Of a stretch of 64,000 nucleotides of DNA, positions 19,281 to 28,648 are shown piece by piece. Under the pieces are notes generated by a model. That model searched no databases and was not told the origin of the DNA. It worked only from the letters and a program-made list of their open reading frames with translations. Source of the stretch: Kutzneria chonburiensis (GTDB lineage Bacteria > Actinomycetota > Actinomycetes > Mycobacteriales > Pseudonocardiaceae); assembly GCF_028622115.1 (NCBI RefSeq), contig NZ_CP097263.1:1178001-1242000 (forward strand), read 5' to 3'. The position numbers and the translations under genes are program-made. Each line of letters opens with the position of its first letter. The first letter of the stretch is position 1.

Positions 19281-20013
19281 ACGAGGTCCGCAGGCGGTAG
19301 CGCTCGCCGACGTAGCGGATGGTCGATGTGAACAGTGGTTCGCCGTTGGCGTTGAGGGCCACCTGATGCATGGCCAGTATCGGCTCGCCGGGGTCGATCT
19401 CCAGGTGTCGGGCGGTGCGGTCGTCGGCCTTGGTCGCCTCGATGGTCGAGTCGGCCCGCACCGGCTCGATGCCGGCTTCGGCCAGCGCGGCATAGAGAGA
19501 GCGCTCTCCGAAGTCGAGCGACGGCAGCTCCGGGGCCAGGGCGAAGGCCATGCGGGTCAGGTCGAGGCCGATCGGCATGTCGTTGAGCAGCCGGACCCGC
19601 TCCAGCGTGTACAGCTGCGTGCCGGGCGCGATGGCCAGCTGTTCGGCCTGGTCGATCGTCGCCGGGTCGACGCGGTTCTGCACCACCTCGGACCGCGCTC
19701 GCAGGCCCATCCGCGCCGCGGTCTCGGTGAACGACTCCAGGGTGTTCGGCCACTCTTTACGCGGCTGTGCAGTCTGGCTGACGTACCAGCCGCGGCCGCG
19801 CGACGCGCTCAGCACGCCTTCCTCGACCAGGTGGCCCAGCGCCCGGCGCAGCGTCACCCGGCTGATGCCCAGCTGCTGGCACAGCTCGCGTTCCGGGGCC
19901 AGTCGCATGCCCGGCTTGAGGATGCCGCGTTCGATCTCCCCGCGCACCAGCGTCACCGCCTGGATCCACAGCGGGTCCGGATATCCCGGCAGGACGGCGG
20001 ACGAGTCGCTCAT
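19261..20013 (-). CDS. Second GntR/UTRA regulator of the locus
   Basis: 250 residues from ATG 20013. GntR head at about 10-80 (ILKPGMRLAPERELCQQLGI, RVTLRRALGHLVEEGVL) and UTRA domain to the end (APGTQLYTLERVRLLNDMPI, DSTIEATKADDRTARHLEID, LFTSTIRYVGERYRL). It is clearly a paralogue of the product of 9921-10682, including the shared KEWPNTLESFTETAARMGL-type linker, so the two may compete for the same ATACCA sites. No ATACCA site was found in front of this gene. Confidence 0.92.
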   Translation of the reverse strand: MSDSSAVLPGYPDPLWIQAVTLVRGEIERGILKPGMRLAPERELCQQLGISRVTLRRALGHLVEEGVLSASRGRGWYVSQTAQPRKEWPNTLESFTETAARMGLRARSEVVQNRVDPATIDQAEQLAIAPGTQLYTLERVRLLNDMPIGLDLTRMAFALAPELPSLDFGERSLYAALAEAGIEPVRADSTIEATKADDRTARHLEIDPGEPILAMHQVALNANGEPLFTSTIRYVGERYRLRTSFSRVSN

Positions 20014-20127
20014 GCTTCGGCAAACCCCATGGTCGGCGGCGAACAACGGCGCGCGATCCAGAATAGCCGTGCCGGATCTCGCCTTCCAGGAGGCGCGCGG
20101 GCCGGGCCGCCGCTCTAGAGTCGGGGC

Positions 20128-21057
20128 GTGACCATGATCTACGGCTGCATGGGCCTCGGCGGCACCTGGGACGACGCGCCGTTCACCGGCGCCGACGTGG
20201 AGGCGGCCGAGCGGGCCGTGCACGCGGCGGTGGAGATCGGCATCGACTGGTTCGACCACGCCGACATCTACCGGGTCGGCAAGGCCGAGCAGGTTTTCGG
20301 CGAGGTGTTGCGGCGCGACCCGGCGCTGGCCGGCCGGGTCAAGATCCAGACCAAGTGCGGGATCCGGCTCGGGGAAAGCGGTCTCCAGGCGTACTACGAC
20401 CTGTCGAAACCGGCGATCCTGGAACGGGTCGATGCCAGCCTGCGCCGTCTCGGCGTGGCGCGGGTCGACGTCCTGCTGCTGCACCGCCCGGATCCGCTGC
20501 TCGACCCGGCCGAGGTCGCCGACGCGTACGGCGAGCTCCGGGACGCCGGCAAGGTCGGGGCGCTGGGCGTGTCGAACATGTCGGCCGGCCAGATGTCCTT
20601 GCTGCAACGGCATCTCGACGAGCCGCTGGTGGCCAACCAGCTGGAGATGAGCCTGCACCGGCGCGACTGGGTCGAGTCCGGCGTGCTGGTCAACCACCCG
20701 GAGGGCAGCGGCCTGAGCTTCCCCGAGGGCACGATCGAGTACTGCCGGGCCAACAACGTGCGGATCCAGGCGTGGGGCTCGCTGGCCCAGGGCATCTACA
20801 GCGGCGCGCCGCGGGCGGCGAGCGACGAGGCCGCGTACGAGCTGGTCAACGCCATGGCGGCGGAGAAGGGAACCACCGCCGAGGCCATCGTGCTGGCCTG
20901 GCTGATGCGGCATCCGGCCGGCATCGAACCCGTGCTCGGCACGTCCAACCCGGACCGCATCCGGGCCTGCGCCGACGCCGAGGCGCAGGCTGCGGCGATG
21001 ACCACCGTCGAGTGGTACCGGCTGTGGACGGCGGCCCGCGGGCACGCCGTGCCGTGA
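20128..21057 (+). CDS. Aldo/keto reductase (YdhF type)
   Basis: 309 residues from GTG 20128. TIM-barrel AKR with the catalytic tetrad region: IDWFDHADIYRVGKAEQVFG (Asp, Tyr), IQTKCGIR (Lys), VDVLLLHRPDPL (His), and GVSNMSAGQM. NADPH phosphate-binding segment EPVLGTSNPDRIRACADAE at the end. It reduces aldehydes or ketones, substrate unknown. It is transcribed away from the GntR gene and followed by the Crp-type regulator. Confidence 0.9.
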   Translation: MTMIYGCMGLGGTWDDAPFTGADVEAAERAVHAAVEIGIDWFDHADIYRVGKAEQVFGEVLRRDPALAGRVKIQTKCGIRLGESGLQAYYDLSKPAILERVDASLRRLGVARVDVLLLHRPDPLLDPAEVADAYGELRDAGKVGALGVSNMSAGQMSLLQRHLDEPLVANQLEMSLHRRDWVESGVLVNHPEGSGLSFPEGTIEYCRANNVRIQAWGSLAQGIYSGAPRAASDEAAYELVNAMAAEKGTTAEAIVLAWLMRHPAGIEPVLGTSNPDRIRACADAEAQAAAMTTVEWYRLWTAARGHAVP

Positions 21058-21124
21058 CCGCCGCTCGGGGGAAGCCGGTGCGTACCGCTCCCATGCCGGC
21101 CGCTGACCTGGTAGCAAACAGAGC

Positions 21125-21781
21125 GTGGACTTCGAGACCGTGAGGGCCAAGCTCCGGGCGCATGGGCGGCCGGCGGCGTTTCGCGGCGGGGACCTGCTGT
21201 GCGTCGCCGGCGAGGAGAGCGACGAGGTGCTGCTGATCGAGACCGGCTCGGTGAAGGTGGTGCTGCCCGGTCAGAACGGCGTCGATTCGATACTCGGCTT
21301 CTACGGACCGGGTGCGGTGCTGGGCGAGATCGGCGTGCTGTCCGGGGCCAGTCGGTCGGCGACCATCGTGGCCCGCACGCCCGGCCGCGCCGTGCACGTG
21401 GAGGGACACCGGTTCCTGACGCTGGCCGAGGAAGACCCGGACGTGCTGCGGTTCGTCACGGATCTGTTGCGGCACAGGCTTTCGCTGGCCGATCGGCGTC
21501 AGGAGTACCGGGCCTCGCTCGACGTGCCGGCGCGCCTGGCCCGGCAGCTGCTCGACCTGGCTCGGGAACTGGGCGAGCCACTGGGCGACGGCTGGGTCGT
21601 GCGCGGCGTGACGCAGGCGGAGCTGGCCCAGCTGGTGACAGCGTCGCCGAAGTCGGTGGAGTACGGCCTGGCCCTGCTGCGCCAGGAAGGCGTGTTGATC
21701 ACCGATCGCCGCTATTACCGGATCGTCGACGCCGATCTGCTGGAACGCAAGCTCGCCGACCCGGAGTGGCGGCCGGGTTAG
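21125..21781 (+). CDS. Crp/Fnr-family regulator
   Basis: 218 residues from GTG 21125, weak ribosome binding site. Cyclic-nucleotide-binding-like beta-roll at about 20-110 (AFRGGDLLCVAGEESDEVLL, GAVLGEIGVLSGASRSATIV) and a C-terminal winged helix (VTQAELAQLVTASPKSVEYG, LALLRQEGVLITDRRYYRI). In the recognition helix, TASPKSVEYGLALL, the usual R..V...L is partly changed. The FGE-R-ATV motif that binds cAMP is LGEIGVLSG...SRSAT, so an effector is plausible. The neighbouring aldo/keto reductases are the obvious targets. Confidence 0.9.
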   Translation: MDFETVRAKLRAHGRPAAFRGGDLLCVAGEESDEVLLIETGSVKVVLPGQNGVDSILGFYGPGAVLGEIGVLSGASRSATIVARTPGRAVHVEGHRFLTLAEEDPDVLRFVTDLLRHRLSLADRRQEYRASLDVPARLARQLLDLARELGEPLGDGWVVRGVTQAELAQLVTASPKSVEYGLALLRQEGVLITDRRYYRIVDADLLERKLADPEWRPG

Positions 21782-21821
21782 GCTTCCACGCGGATGATCC
21801 GCAGCTGATCGGGAGTGTCGA

Positions 21822-22802
21822 ATGCCGTACGTCGCCGATGGGGCGAGATACCAGGCCATGCCCTACCGCCGGGTGGGCCGCAGCGGGCTGAAACTGCCGG
21901 CCGTGTCGCTGGGACTGTGGCACAACTTCGGTGACGTGGACCGGATCGAGAACCAGCGGGCGATCCTGCGCCGGGCTTTCGACCTCGGCGTCACGCACTT
22001 CGACCTGGCCAACAACTACGGCCCGCCGCCCGGCTCGGCCGAGCAGAACTTCGGCCGGCTGTTCGCCGAGGACTTCAGGCCGTACCGGGACGAGATCCTG
22101 GTGTCCACCAAGGCCGGCTACCTGATGTGGGACGGCCCGTACGGCGAGTGGGGCTCCCGCAAGTACCTGGTGTCCAGCCTGGACGCGAGCCTGCGGCGCA
22201 TGGGTCTGGACTATGTGGACATCTTCTACCACCACCGCCCCGACCCCGAGACACCCGTCGAAGAGACCATGGGCGCGCTGCATTCCCTTGTGCAGCAAGG
22301 AAAGGCGCTCTACGTCGGCGTGTCGAACTACTCGGCCGAGCAGACCCGCCAGGCCGCCGCCGTGTTGCGGGAGCTGGGCACGCCGCTGCTGATCCACCAG
22401 CCGTCGTACTCCATGGTGAACCGCTGGGTGGAGGACGGTCTGCTCGACGCCCTGGACGAGGCCGGCGCCGGCTCCATCGCGTTTTCCCCGCTGGCGCAGG
22501 GCTTGCTGACCGGCCGCTACCTCAACGGCATCCCCGAGGACTCGCGGGCCGCCGGTGACAGCCCCTTCCTCACCAGCGAAGGCGTTGCCGCGCAACTGGA
22601 TCGGGTGCGGGCGTTGAACGAGGTCGCACAGGGCCGCGGCCAGACCTTGGCGCAGATGGCCATCGCGTGGGTGCTGCGCAACGTGACGTCCGCGTTGGTC
22701 GGGGCGAGCAGCGTCCGTCAGATCGAGGACAGCGTCGGCGCGGCCGCCAACCTCGACTTCAGCGCGGAGGAGCTGGCGCTGATCGAGAAGCTGCTGGCCT
22801 AA
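21822..22802 (+). CDS. Aldo/keto reductase (YghZ / L-glyceraldehyde-3-phosphate reductase type)
   Basis: 326 residues from ATG 21822. MPYRRVGRSGLKLPAVSLGL start, THFDLANNYGPPPGSAEQNF, STKAGYLMWDGPYGEWGSRK, YVDIFYHHRPDPETPVEETM and GVSNYSAEQTRQAA are the characteristic blocks of the YghZ group, followed by LVGASSVRQIEDSV near the C-terminus for cofactor binding. The group detoxifies methylglyoxal and reduces glyceraldehyde phosphates with NADPH. The repeat hairpin follows 30 bp after the stop. Confidence 0.93.
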   Translation: MPYVADGARYQAMPYRRVGRSGLKLPAVSLGLWHNFGDVDRIENQRAILRRAFDLGVTHFDLANNYGPPPGSAEQNFGRLFAEDFRPYRDEILVSTKAGYLMWDGPYGEWGSRKYLVSSLDASLRRMGLDYVDIFYHHRPDPETPVEETMGALHSLVQQGKALYVGVSNYSAEQTRQAAAVLRELGTPLLIHQPSYSMVNRWVEDGLLDALDEAGAGSIAFSPLAQGLLTGRYLNGIPEDSRAAGDSPFLTSEGVAAQLDRVRALNEVAQGRGQTLAQMAIAWVLRNVTSALVGASSVRQIEDSVGAAANLDFSAEELALIEKLLA

Positions 22803-22831
22803 CCAAACCCGCACCCCCGCGCACACCGCCC

Positions 22832-22887
22832 GTGTCACATGCGGACCGGACGTGCCGCATGGAGGCAAGTATGACGCGCATGTGACG
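22832..22887. repeat. Dispersed hairpin repeat, copy 1
   Basis: GTCACATGCG (22834-22843) and CGCATGTGAC (22877-22886) are perfect 10-bp inverted arms. Inside are a nested TGCC...GGCA and the block GGAGGCAAGTATGACGCG. A second copy with the same interior is at 44438-44494. Both lie shortly downstream of a rightward gene. It may act as a terminator or be a small mobile palindromic element. Confidence 0.65.
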
Positions 22888-23054
22888 TTTGCTTCCGCGA
22901 TTTGGGTGGGTTTGGTGGGTGCGGTCACGCGTCGGCCCGGAGGGGTGTGTCGGGCTGTGAGTCGGACGCCCGCCCACCTCGTCCGGGTCGGCGGTGTCAA
23001 GTGTGATGCCCGTTCGACCGGCGAAGGGCATGCCGCTGATCAGCTCGTCCAGGG

Positions 23055-23882
23055 TCACGGTTGCCGAGCGTAGTGGCCGGCCAGCAGGAACAGCCCCTGT
23101 CGGCGCAATCGCGACGCCGGCGCGTTGACGGAGCTCAGTGCCCGGTCCACCGGCCGAACTCCGTCGATTCGCCGGGTGTACGAGCGTTGCTCGACATATT
23201 CGGCCCGACCGGCCTTGCCGGACAACGAACCCGGCCGCACGCGGAACGCGGCCAGGCTGTCGGCGGTGCCGTGGAAGTCGCCGTGGTCGAGCAGCCGCAG
23301 CCACAGGTCGAGGTCCATCGGGAAGCGCAGCCGCCCGTCGAAGCCGCCCACCGCGTCGAAGTGCTCCCGGCGGAACAGGACCGAGCCGGGCTCGCCGACC
23401 GGATTTCCGCCGTCGCGCACGATCCGGCGGGCCACCGCCGTCCGATCGTGCCGACCGATCAGTCCGCGCAGCCCCCGACCGGCCACCAGCCGCCGACCGG
23501 CGTCGTCCACGAAATCACGCCGGCAGGCGGTCAGGGACAGATCGGGCCGGCCGATTAGCGTCTGATGTTGTAACCGCAAACAATCAGGCCTGAGAAGATC
23601 GTCCGCGCACAGCAGTTTCACCAGCGGGGCCCGGCTGGAATGGACGGCCAGGTTCCAGTTCTCGGCCAGTGGGAGAACCTTCGGGTTCCGTATCACCCGT
23701 ATGCGGTAATCGTCGAATGAATGTGCAACAACGTCGGTGCCGTCGGTCGACGCGTTGTCGACCACGAGCAGCTCGAAGTCGCCGAAATTCTGCGCCAACA
23801 CACTGCGCATCGTCGCGCCCAGGAAGCGTTCCGCCTGGTAGGCGGGCACGCAGACGGACACGGCAGGCGTCGCGGCCCTCAT
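23055..23882 (-). CDS. Glycosyltransferase family 2
   Basis: 275 residues from ATG 23882. GT-A fold: VSVCVPAYQAERFLGATMRS, LLVVDNASTDGTDVVAH, NWNLAVHSSRAPLVKLLCAD with DD (CADDLLRPD) as the metal-binding DXD-like motif, and GEPGSVLFRREHFDAVGGFD / FPMDLDLWLRLLDHGDF in the acceptor half. Soluble, with no membrane helices. It is divergent from the glycan operon that starts at 24096 and probably adds a sugar to the same glycan. Confidence 0.92.
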   Translation of the reverse strand: MRAATPAVSVCVPAYQAERFLGATMRSVLAQNFGDFELLVVDNASTDGTDVVAHSFDDYRIRVIRNPKVLPLAENWNLAVHSSRAPLVKLLCADDLLRPDCLRLQHQTLIGRPDLSLTACRRDFVDDAGRRLVAGRGLRGLIGRHDRTAVARRIVRDGGNPVGEPGSVLFRREHFDAVGGFDGRLRFPMDLDLWLRLLDHGDFHGTADSLAAFRVRPGSLSGKAGRAEYVEQRSYTRRIDGVRPVDRALSSVNAPASRLRRQGLFLLAGHYARQP

Positions 23883-24095
23883 CGCGCCCTCACATCCCGC
23901 GTATCGACTTCCCGGCTCAGACGTTACCTCCGATCGCCGGCATAAGTCACGTGAACAGGGTCACAGATGTCGTCCACCCTGGCTAATGGCCGGACGAGCT
24001 GGGGGTTCATTCCACGTTCACGCGTCCGATCCGGTTGTTACTTAACGTCACCTCTGGACGTCACGTTCACTCGTCAGCATTATTCGGAACGTGCC

Positions 24096-24947
24096 ATGCG
24101 AAACCCGTTCGTCGAGGCAGGCAGCCGAGCTATGACGCGTACCGAACGCCCCACCGTGACCATCGTCGTCCCCGCCCGCAACGAGGCCCGCAACCTGGAA
24201 CGGGTGCTGCCCGAGTTACCCGACGGGCACGAGGTCGTCCTGGTCGACGGGGACTCGGTCGATGACACCGTGGCCACCGCGCGCCGGCTGTTACCCGGCA
24301 TCCGGGTGGTGCGGCAGACCCGCCGCGGCAAGGGCAACGCGCTGGCCTGCGGCTTCCTCGCGGCGACCGGCGACGTGATCGTCATGTTCGATGCCGACGG
24401 CTCGGCCGACCCGGCCGAGATCCCGGACTTCCTGACCGCACTGACCGCCGGCGCGGACTTCGCCAAGGGCACCCGCTACGGCGCGGCCGGCGGCAGCGAG
24501 GACATCACGCCGCTGCGCAACCTCGGCAACGCCGGCCTCAACGGCATGTCCAACGTGCTGTTCGGGACCCGGTTCTCCGACCTGTGCTACGGCTACAACG
24601 CCTTCTGGCGCGACATCGTGCCGGTGCTGGACCTGCCGGCCGTCGAGCGCGTCGCGCCGCGCGGCGGCCTGCTGTGGGGCGACGGCTTCGAGATCGAGAC
24701 GGTGATCAGCTGCCGCGTGGTCGCGGCCGGCCTGAAGGTCACCGAGGTGCCCAGCGTCGAGCGCCGCCGCATCCACGGCGAGAGTAACCTGCGCACCTTC
24801 AGCGACGGCTTCCGTGTGCTCAAAACCCTTGTCGCGGAACGGAGACGGGCGACGCTGCTCGGACGGGCGCAAAGAGCCGGCATCACCACCCTGCGGCCGC
24901 ACCTGCCGACGCCGCGGTTCGACCTGGCGGAAGACCGCGCATCGTGA
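24096..24947 (+). CDS. Glycosyltransferase family 2 (polyprenyl-phosphate mannosyltransferase-like)
   Basis: 283 residues from ATG 24096; ATG 24132 (MTRTERPTVTIVVPAR) is an equally possible start. TIVVPARNEARNLERVLPEL, VVLVDGDSVDDTVATARRLL, RRGKGNALACGFLAATGDVI, MFDADGSADPAEIPDF (DAD metal site) and FAKGTRYG place it with Dpm1/undecaprenyl-phosphate sugar transferases. The KG-ALAxGFxxA and DxDGS pattern is typical. No C-terminal membrane domain. First gene of a rightward operon; the next start overlaps its stop by 4 bp. Confidence 0.92.
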   Translation: MRNPFVEAGSRAMTRTERPTVTIVVPARNEARNLERVLPELPDGHEVVLVDGDSVDDTVATARRLLPGIRVVRQTRRGKGNALACGFLAATGDVIVMFDADGSADPAEIPDFLTALTAGADFAKGTRYGAAGGSEDITPLRNLGNAGLNGMSNVLFGTRFSDLCYGYNAFWRDIVPVLDLPAVERVAPRGGLLWGDGFEIETVISCRVVAAGLKVTEVPSVERRRIHGESNLRTFSDGFRVLKTLVAERRRATLLGRAQRAGITTLRPHLPTPRFDLAEDRAS

Positions 24948-27087
24948 GGATTACCGTCGTCATCTGTGCCTATACCGAACGGCGCTGGCCCGATCTGGTC
25001 GCGGCCGTGGAATCCGTTGCCGCGCAGACTGTTCCGGTCGACCAGGTGCTCCTGGTGATCGACCACAATCCCTCCTTGGCCGCCCGTGCGGCGGCCGAGA
25101 TCGGCGGCGTTTCCGTGCTGGCCAACGAGAATCGCCGTGGGCTGTCCGGGGCGCGCAACACCGCGTTGGCCCACGCCACCGGCGACATTGTGGTTTTCCT
25201 CGACGACGACGCGTCGGCCGCTTCGCCTGACTGGCTCGATCTGCTGCTGGCGCCGTACTCGGATCCCTCGGTCGCGGCCGTCGGCGGTGCGGCGACACCG
25301 CTGTGGCCGGATGAACGGCCGGCGACTCTGCCGGCGGGCTCCGAACGCGGCGAGCTGGACTGGGTCGTGGGCTGCACCTATACCGGGCAACCGGTCCAGC
25401 TCGCCGAGGTCCGCAACCTCATGGGCTGCAACATGTCCTTTCGCCGCACGGTGTTCGCGGCCGTCGGCGGGTTCACCGAGGACATGGGCCGGGTCGGCAC
25501 CGTGCCGGTCGGCTGCGAGGAGACCGAGCTGTGCATCCGGCTGCGGCAGCACGATCCGTCGGCGCGGATCGTGTTCGAGCCGCGGGCGCTGGTACGGCAC
25601 CGGGTCAGCCCGGACCGGCTGAGCTGGTCGTATCTGCGGCGAAGGTCTTGGGGCGAAGGAATTTCCAAGGCGGCAGTGTCCCGGTTGGTCGGTGCCGGGG
25701 ACGCGTTGTCGACCGAACGTGCTTACACCACGCGGATCATCCCGGCGGCGTTCTTCCGTGAGCTGCTGCGGCTGCACGTCGCCGGCGCGTTGGCCCTGGT
25801 CGTGTCGGTGTTGTTCGCCGCCGCGGGGTACGCGCGGGGCAAGTTGACGCGGGCCAACCGTGAACTGGGGCCGGTGTCGGTGGGGGAGTGGGATAGGTCC
25901 GCCGAAGATCCACCCCGATTCCCTTATCCGGCAAGGGTTCTGGTGCGCGACAGGCTGACCGTGCTGGGCGAGGTGACGGTGGCTGCCGGCGCCGAACCCG
26001 ACGGGCTGTGGGATCGGCCGGCCACCGAGGACGAGCGTTTCGCGACGCCGTCGGTGACCGTGGTCGTGCCCAGTGCCGGACGGCCGGAGCTGGCGGCGCG
26101 GTGCGTCCGTTCGCTGCTGGCCACAGGGTATCCGCAGCTTGAGATCATCGTCGTCGACAACCGGCCGGAAGTGCCGGCGCTGCGCCGGCTGGCCGCGTCG
26201 GACGACCGGATTCGCTATGTGCCGGAACCGGTGCGTGGGCTCAGCAACGCCCGTAACCGGGGCGCGGCCGAGGCCTCCGGGGAGATCATCGCCTTTACCG
26301 ATGACGACGCCGTCGTCGATCGGCTGTGGCTGGACCGATTGGTCGCCGAGTTCGCCGATCCGGCCGTCGACTGTGTCACCGGGTTGGTCCTGCCGTACGC
26401 GTTGGAGACCCCGGCACAGCAGTGGTTCGAGCAGTGGGGTGGCTTCGGCAAGGGCTTCCGCCGCACCAGGTTCGACGCCCGCGGCGCGTCCGGTTCGGAC
26501 GATATCCGCACTGGGCCGCTCTATCCCTTCGCCGCCGGGCTTTTCGGCTCCGGCAACAGCATGGCCTGGCGGGCCATGTCCTACCGTGAGCTCGGCGGCT
26601 GCGATCCGCTGCTCGGCGCCGGCAGCTCGACCAAGTCCGGCGAGGACCTCGAGTTGTTCATCCGCTTGCTGCGCACCGGCGGTGTGCTGGTCTACACCCT
26701 CATGCCGTTGTGCGGCACGAACATCGCCGCGGTCTGGACGACCTCATCGGCCAGATGCGGGGCTACGGCACCGGTTTGCTGCCGTTGTTCGCCGTGTATG
26801 TGGGCCGTCGTCCCACCGAGCTGCTCGCCGTGGCTCGCCGCATGCCCGGCGGCATCCGGCACTTCCTGTCCGACGACTCGACGCGGAAGCGTGGCCGTGG
26901 CGAGGATTTCCCGCCCGAACTGTCCAAAGCGGAGCTTCGCGGCGTGATCATCGGGCCGTTCGCCTTGCTGCGCGGACTTGTTACCGCCCCTCGACGCCGG
27001 CTCGGATTGCCCGAGCCCTTGGCCACCGCGGCCGTGCGGGCGGCGGAGGAAAGGGTGCCGCTGAAGTTGTTGCGGGGTAGTCGATGA
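24944..27087 (+). pseudogene. Two-module family 2 glycosyltransferase, one-base frameshift
   Basis: From GTG 24944: module 1 (TVVICAYTERRWPDLVAAV, FLDDDASA, GCNMSFRRTVFAAVGGF, GCEETELCIRLR), a hydrophobic segment near residue 275-290 (LALVVSVLFAAAGYA), then module 2 (SVTVVVPSAGRPELAARCVR, AFTDDDAVVDRLW, GSGNSMAWRAMSYRELGG, KSGEDLELFIRLL). The frame fails after VLVYT at the CCC run 26697-26699. One added C restores VYTPHAVVRHEHRRGLDDL and the tail GQMRGYGTGLLPLFAVYVG up to TGA 27087, 714 residues in all. A base-calling error is likely. Two complete GT-A domains in one chain suggest a processive or bifunctional transferase, or one partner acting as a scaffold. Confidence 0.85.
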
Positions 27088-27413
27088 CGCGGCGGCGAAC
27101 GGCGTTGATCCTGTTGGCGGTGGCTGCCGCGAATGCGCTCGCGGTGTTGATCGGCGTGGGTGGACCTTGGCGGCTGGTGCTGACCGTCCTGTTCGCGCTG
27201 ACGGTGCCGGGATGGGCAATCGTGGCGTATCTCCGGCCGGTGCGGCAGTCGTATGTGTGGACGGTGGCGGTGGCGGTGAGCCTGGCGCTGTCGATCCTGC
27301 TGAGCCAGGCGATGTTGTCGCTGCACTACTGGCATCCGGAAGCGGCGCTGCTGGTGTTTGCGCTGGTGTGCATGGTGCCGCTGGCGCATCACGTGGTGCG
27401 GGCGGCGCAGTGA
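27084..27413 (+). CDS. Small membrane protein of the glycan operon
   Basis: 109 residues from ATG 27084, overlapping the previous stop by 4 bp. Three to four hydrophobic helices: about 8-24, 30-50, 58-76 and 84-103 (ALLVFALVCMVPLAHHVV). Resembles actinobacterial DUF1616-like or unnamed polytopic proteins only in shape. Its tight coupling inside the glycosyltransferase-flippase operon suggests a part in the membrane complex that assembles or exports the glycan. Confidence 0.75.
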   Translation: MTRRRTALILLAVAAANALAVLIGVGGPWRLVLTVLFALTVPGWAIVAYLRPVRQSYVWTVAVAVSLALSILLSQAMLSLHYWHPEAALLVFALVCMVPLAHHVVRAAQ

Positions 27414-28648
27414 CGGCGACGGTATCCGACGGCCGCATGGTGCGTGACGGCATCGCGCTGTCGGTGGGGGCGGCGTTCACGTCGGTGGCGGGACTGGTCG
27501 GCTGGGTGATCTCGGCGAGGCTGGTGCCGACTGCGGAAGTGGGCCTGACAGCGGCATTCACCTCGGGCTTTCTGCTGGTGTCGGGCGTGACGCAGGTCAG
27601 CCTGGGCCCGGCGGTGCTGCGCTGGCTGCCGAGGGCGGGTGGTCGCAGCGGGACGTTGCTGCTGCGCACGTACGGCGTGGTGATGGCGGGGGCGGTGCTG
27701 GGGGCCTTGGTGTTCCTGGCTTTCCCGGCGGGGCGGCAAGCGGCGTCGGCGGTGCCGGGCTGGGGTGCGCCGCTGTTCGTGATCGTCACGTTGGCCTGGG
27801 CGGTGTTGCAGTTCCAGGACCCGGTGCTGACGGGCCTGGACCGCGCCGGCACGGTACTGGTGAAGAACCTGGGCTTCGGCGTCGGGCGCATTGCGGTGCT
27901 GGTGCTGGCGGCATCCCTTGGGGCGCTGGGGATTCTCCTGTCGTGGGCGATACCGACGATCCTTGCGGTGCTGGGGGCGACGGTCGTGGTCGTGATGGCG
28001 TCGAACCAGAGAGACCGAAAAACTTCCGGCGGTGTCCTGCCGAATCGGCCGGAGGTGGTGGGGCTGCTCGGGCCGACCTACCTCGCCTCGATCGGGCAGT
28101 CGCTGATGTACTACCTGGTCCCGCTGATCGTCACCGCCCGCTACGGCCCGGCGCCGGGAGCGGTGTTCTTCGTGGTCTGGACGGCCGTGAACGCGGTCGA
28201 CGTGGCGGCCACCGGGTTCGTCAACTCGCTGGTGGTCCGCATCGCCGGCGAACCCGAGCGTGCCGGTGACCTGGTGCGTCTGGCCGGCAAACGCTTGGCG
28301 ATGTTGTTCGGGCCGATGATCGTCGCGGGCGTGCTGCTGGCGCGGCCGTTGCTGAGTATCTTCGGCCCGGACTATGCCGAGCTGGGGAGCACGGCCCTGA
28401 TGGTGGTGCTGATCGGCTTCGCGCCGCGGCTTCTCATTCTCGTAGTCATCGGCGTGTTCCAGGCCGACGGCAGTGGCGTGCCGGTCGCGGCCTTCCAGTT
28501 GGCCGGCGCGGCGGTGATGTTGCCGGTGGCCCTGCTGCTGCCGACCGACAGCTTGGTGCCGCTAGCACTCGGATTCCTTGCTGTGCAAGGTGTTGTGGCG
28601 GCCGTCGCGGCTGTGAGCCTGCGTCGACGACTGGAGATCGTGGCGTGA
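27410..28648 (+). CDS. Polysaccharide flippase (Wzx/MOP superfamily)
   Basis: 412 residues from GTG 27410, overlapping the previous stop. About 12 helices. DGIALSVGAAFTSVAGLVGW then LVPTAEVGLTAAF is the usual first-helix pattern of lipid-linked oligosaccharide flippases, with NSLVVRIAGEPERAGDLVRL and FGPDYAELGSTALMVVLIGF in the second half. Expected to turn undecaprenyl-linked glycan units across the membrane. Its place between transferases and the polymerase-like gene supports this. Confidence 0.88.
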   Translation: MTATVSDGRMVRDGIALSVGAAFTSVAGLVGWVISARLVPTAEVGLTAAFTSGFLLVSGVTQVSLGPAVLRWLPRAGGRSGTLLLRTYGVVMAGAVLGALVFLAFPAGRQAASAVPGWGAPLFVIVTLAWAVLQFQDPVLTGLDRAGTVLVKNLGFGVGRIAVLVLAASLGALGILLSWAIPTILAVLGATVVVVMASNQRDRKTSGGVLPNRPEVVGLLGPTYLASIGQSLMYYLVPLIVTARYGPAPGAVFFVVWTAVNAVDVAATGFVNSLVVRIAGEPERAGDLVRLAGKRLAMLFGPMIVAGVLLARPLLSIFGPDYAELGSTALMVVLIGFAPRLLILVVIGVFQADGSGVPVAAFQLAGAAVMLPVALLLPTDSLVPLALGFLAVQGVVAAVAAVSLRRRLEIVA

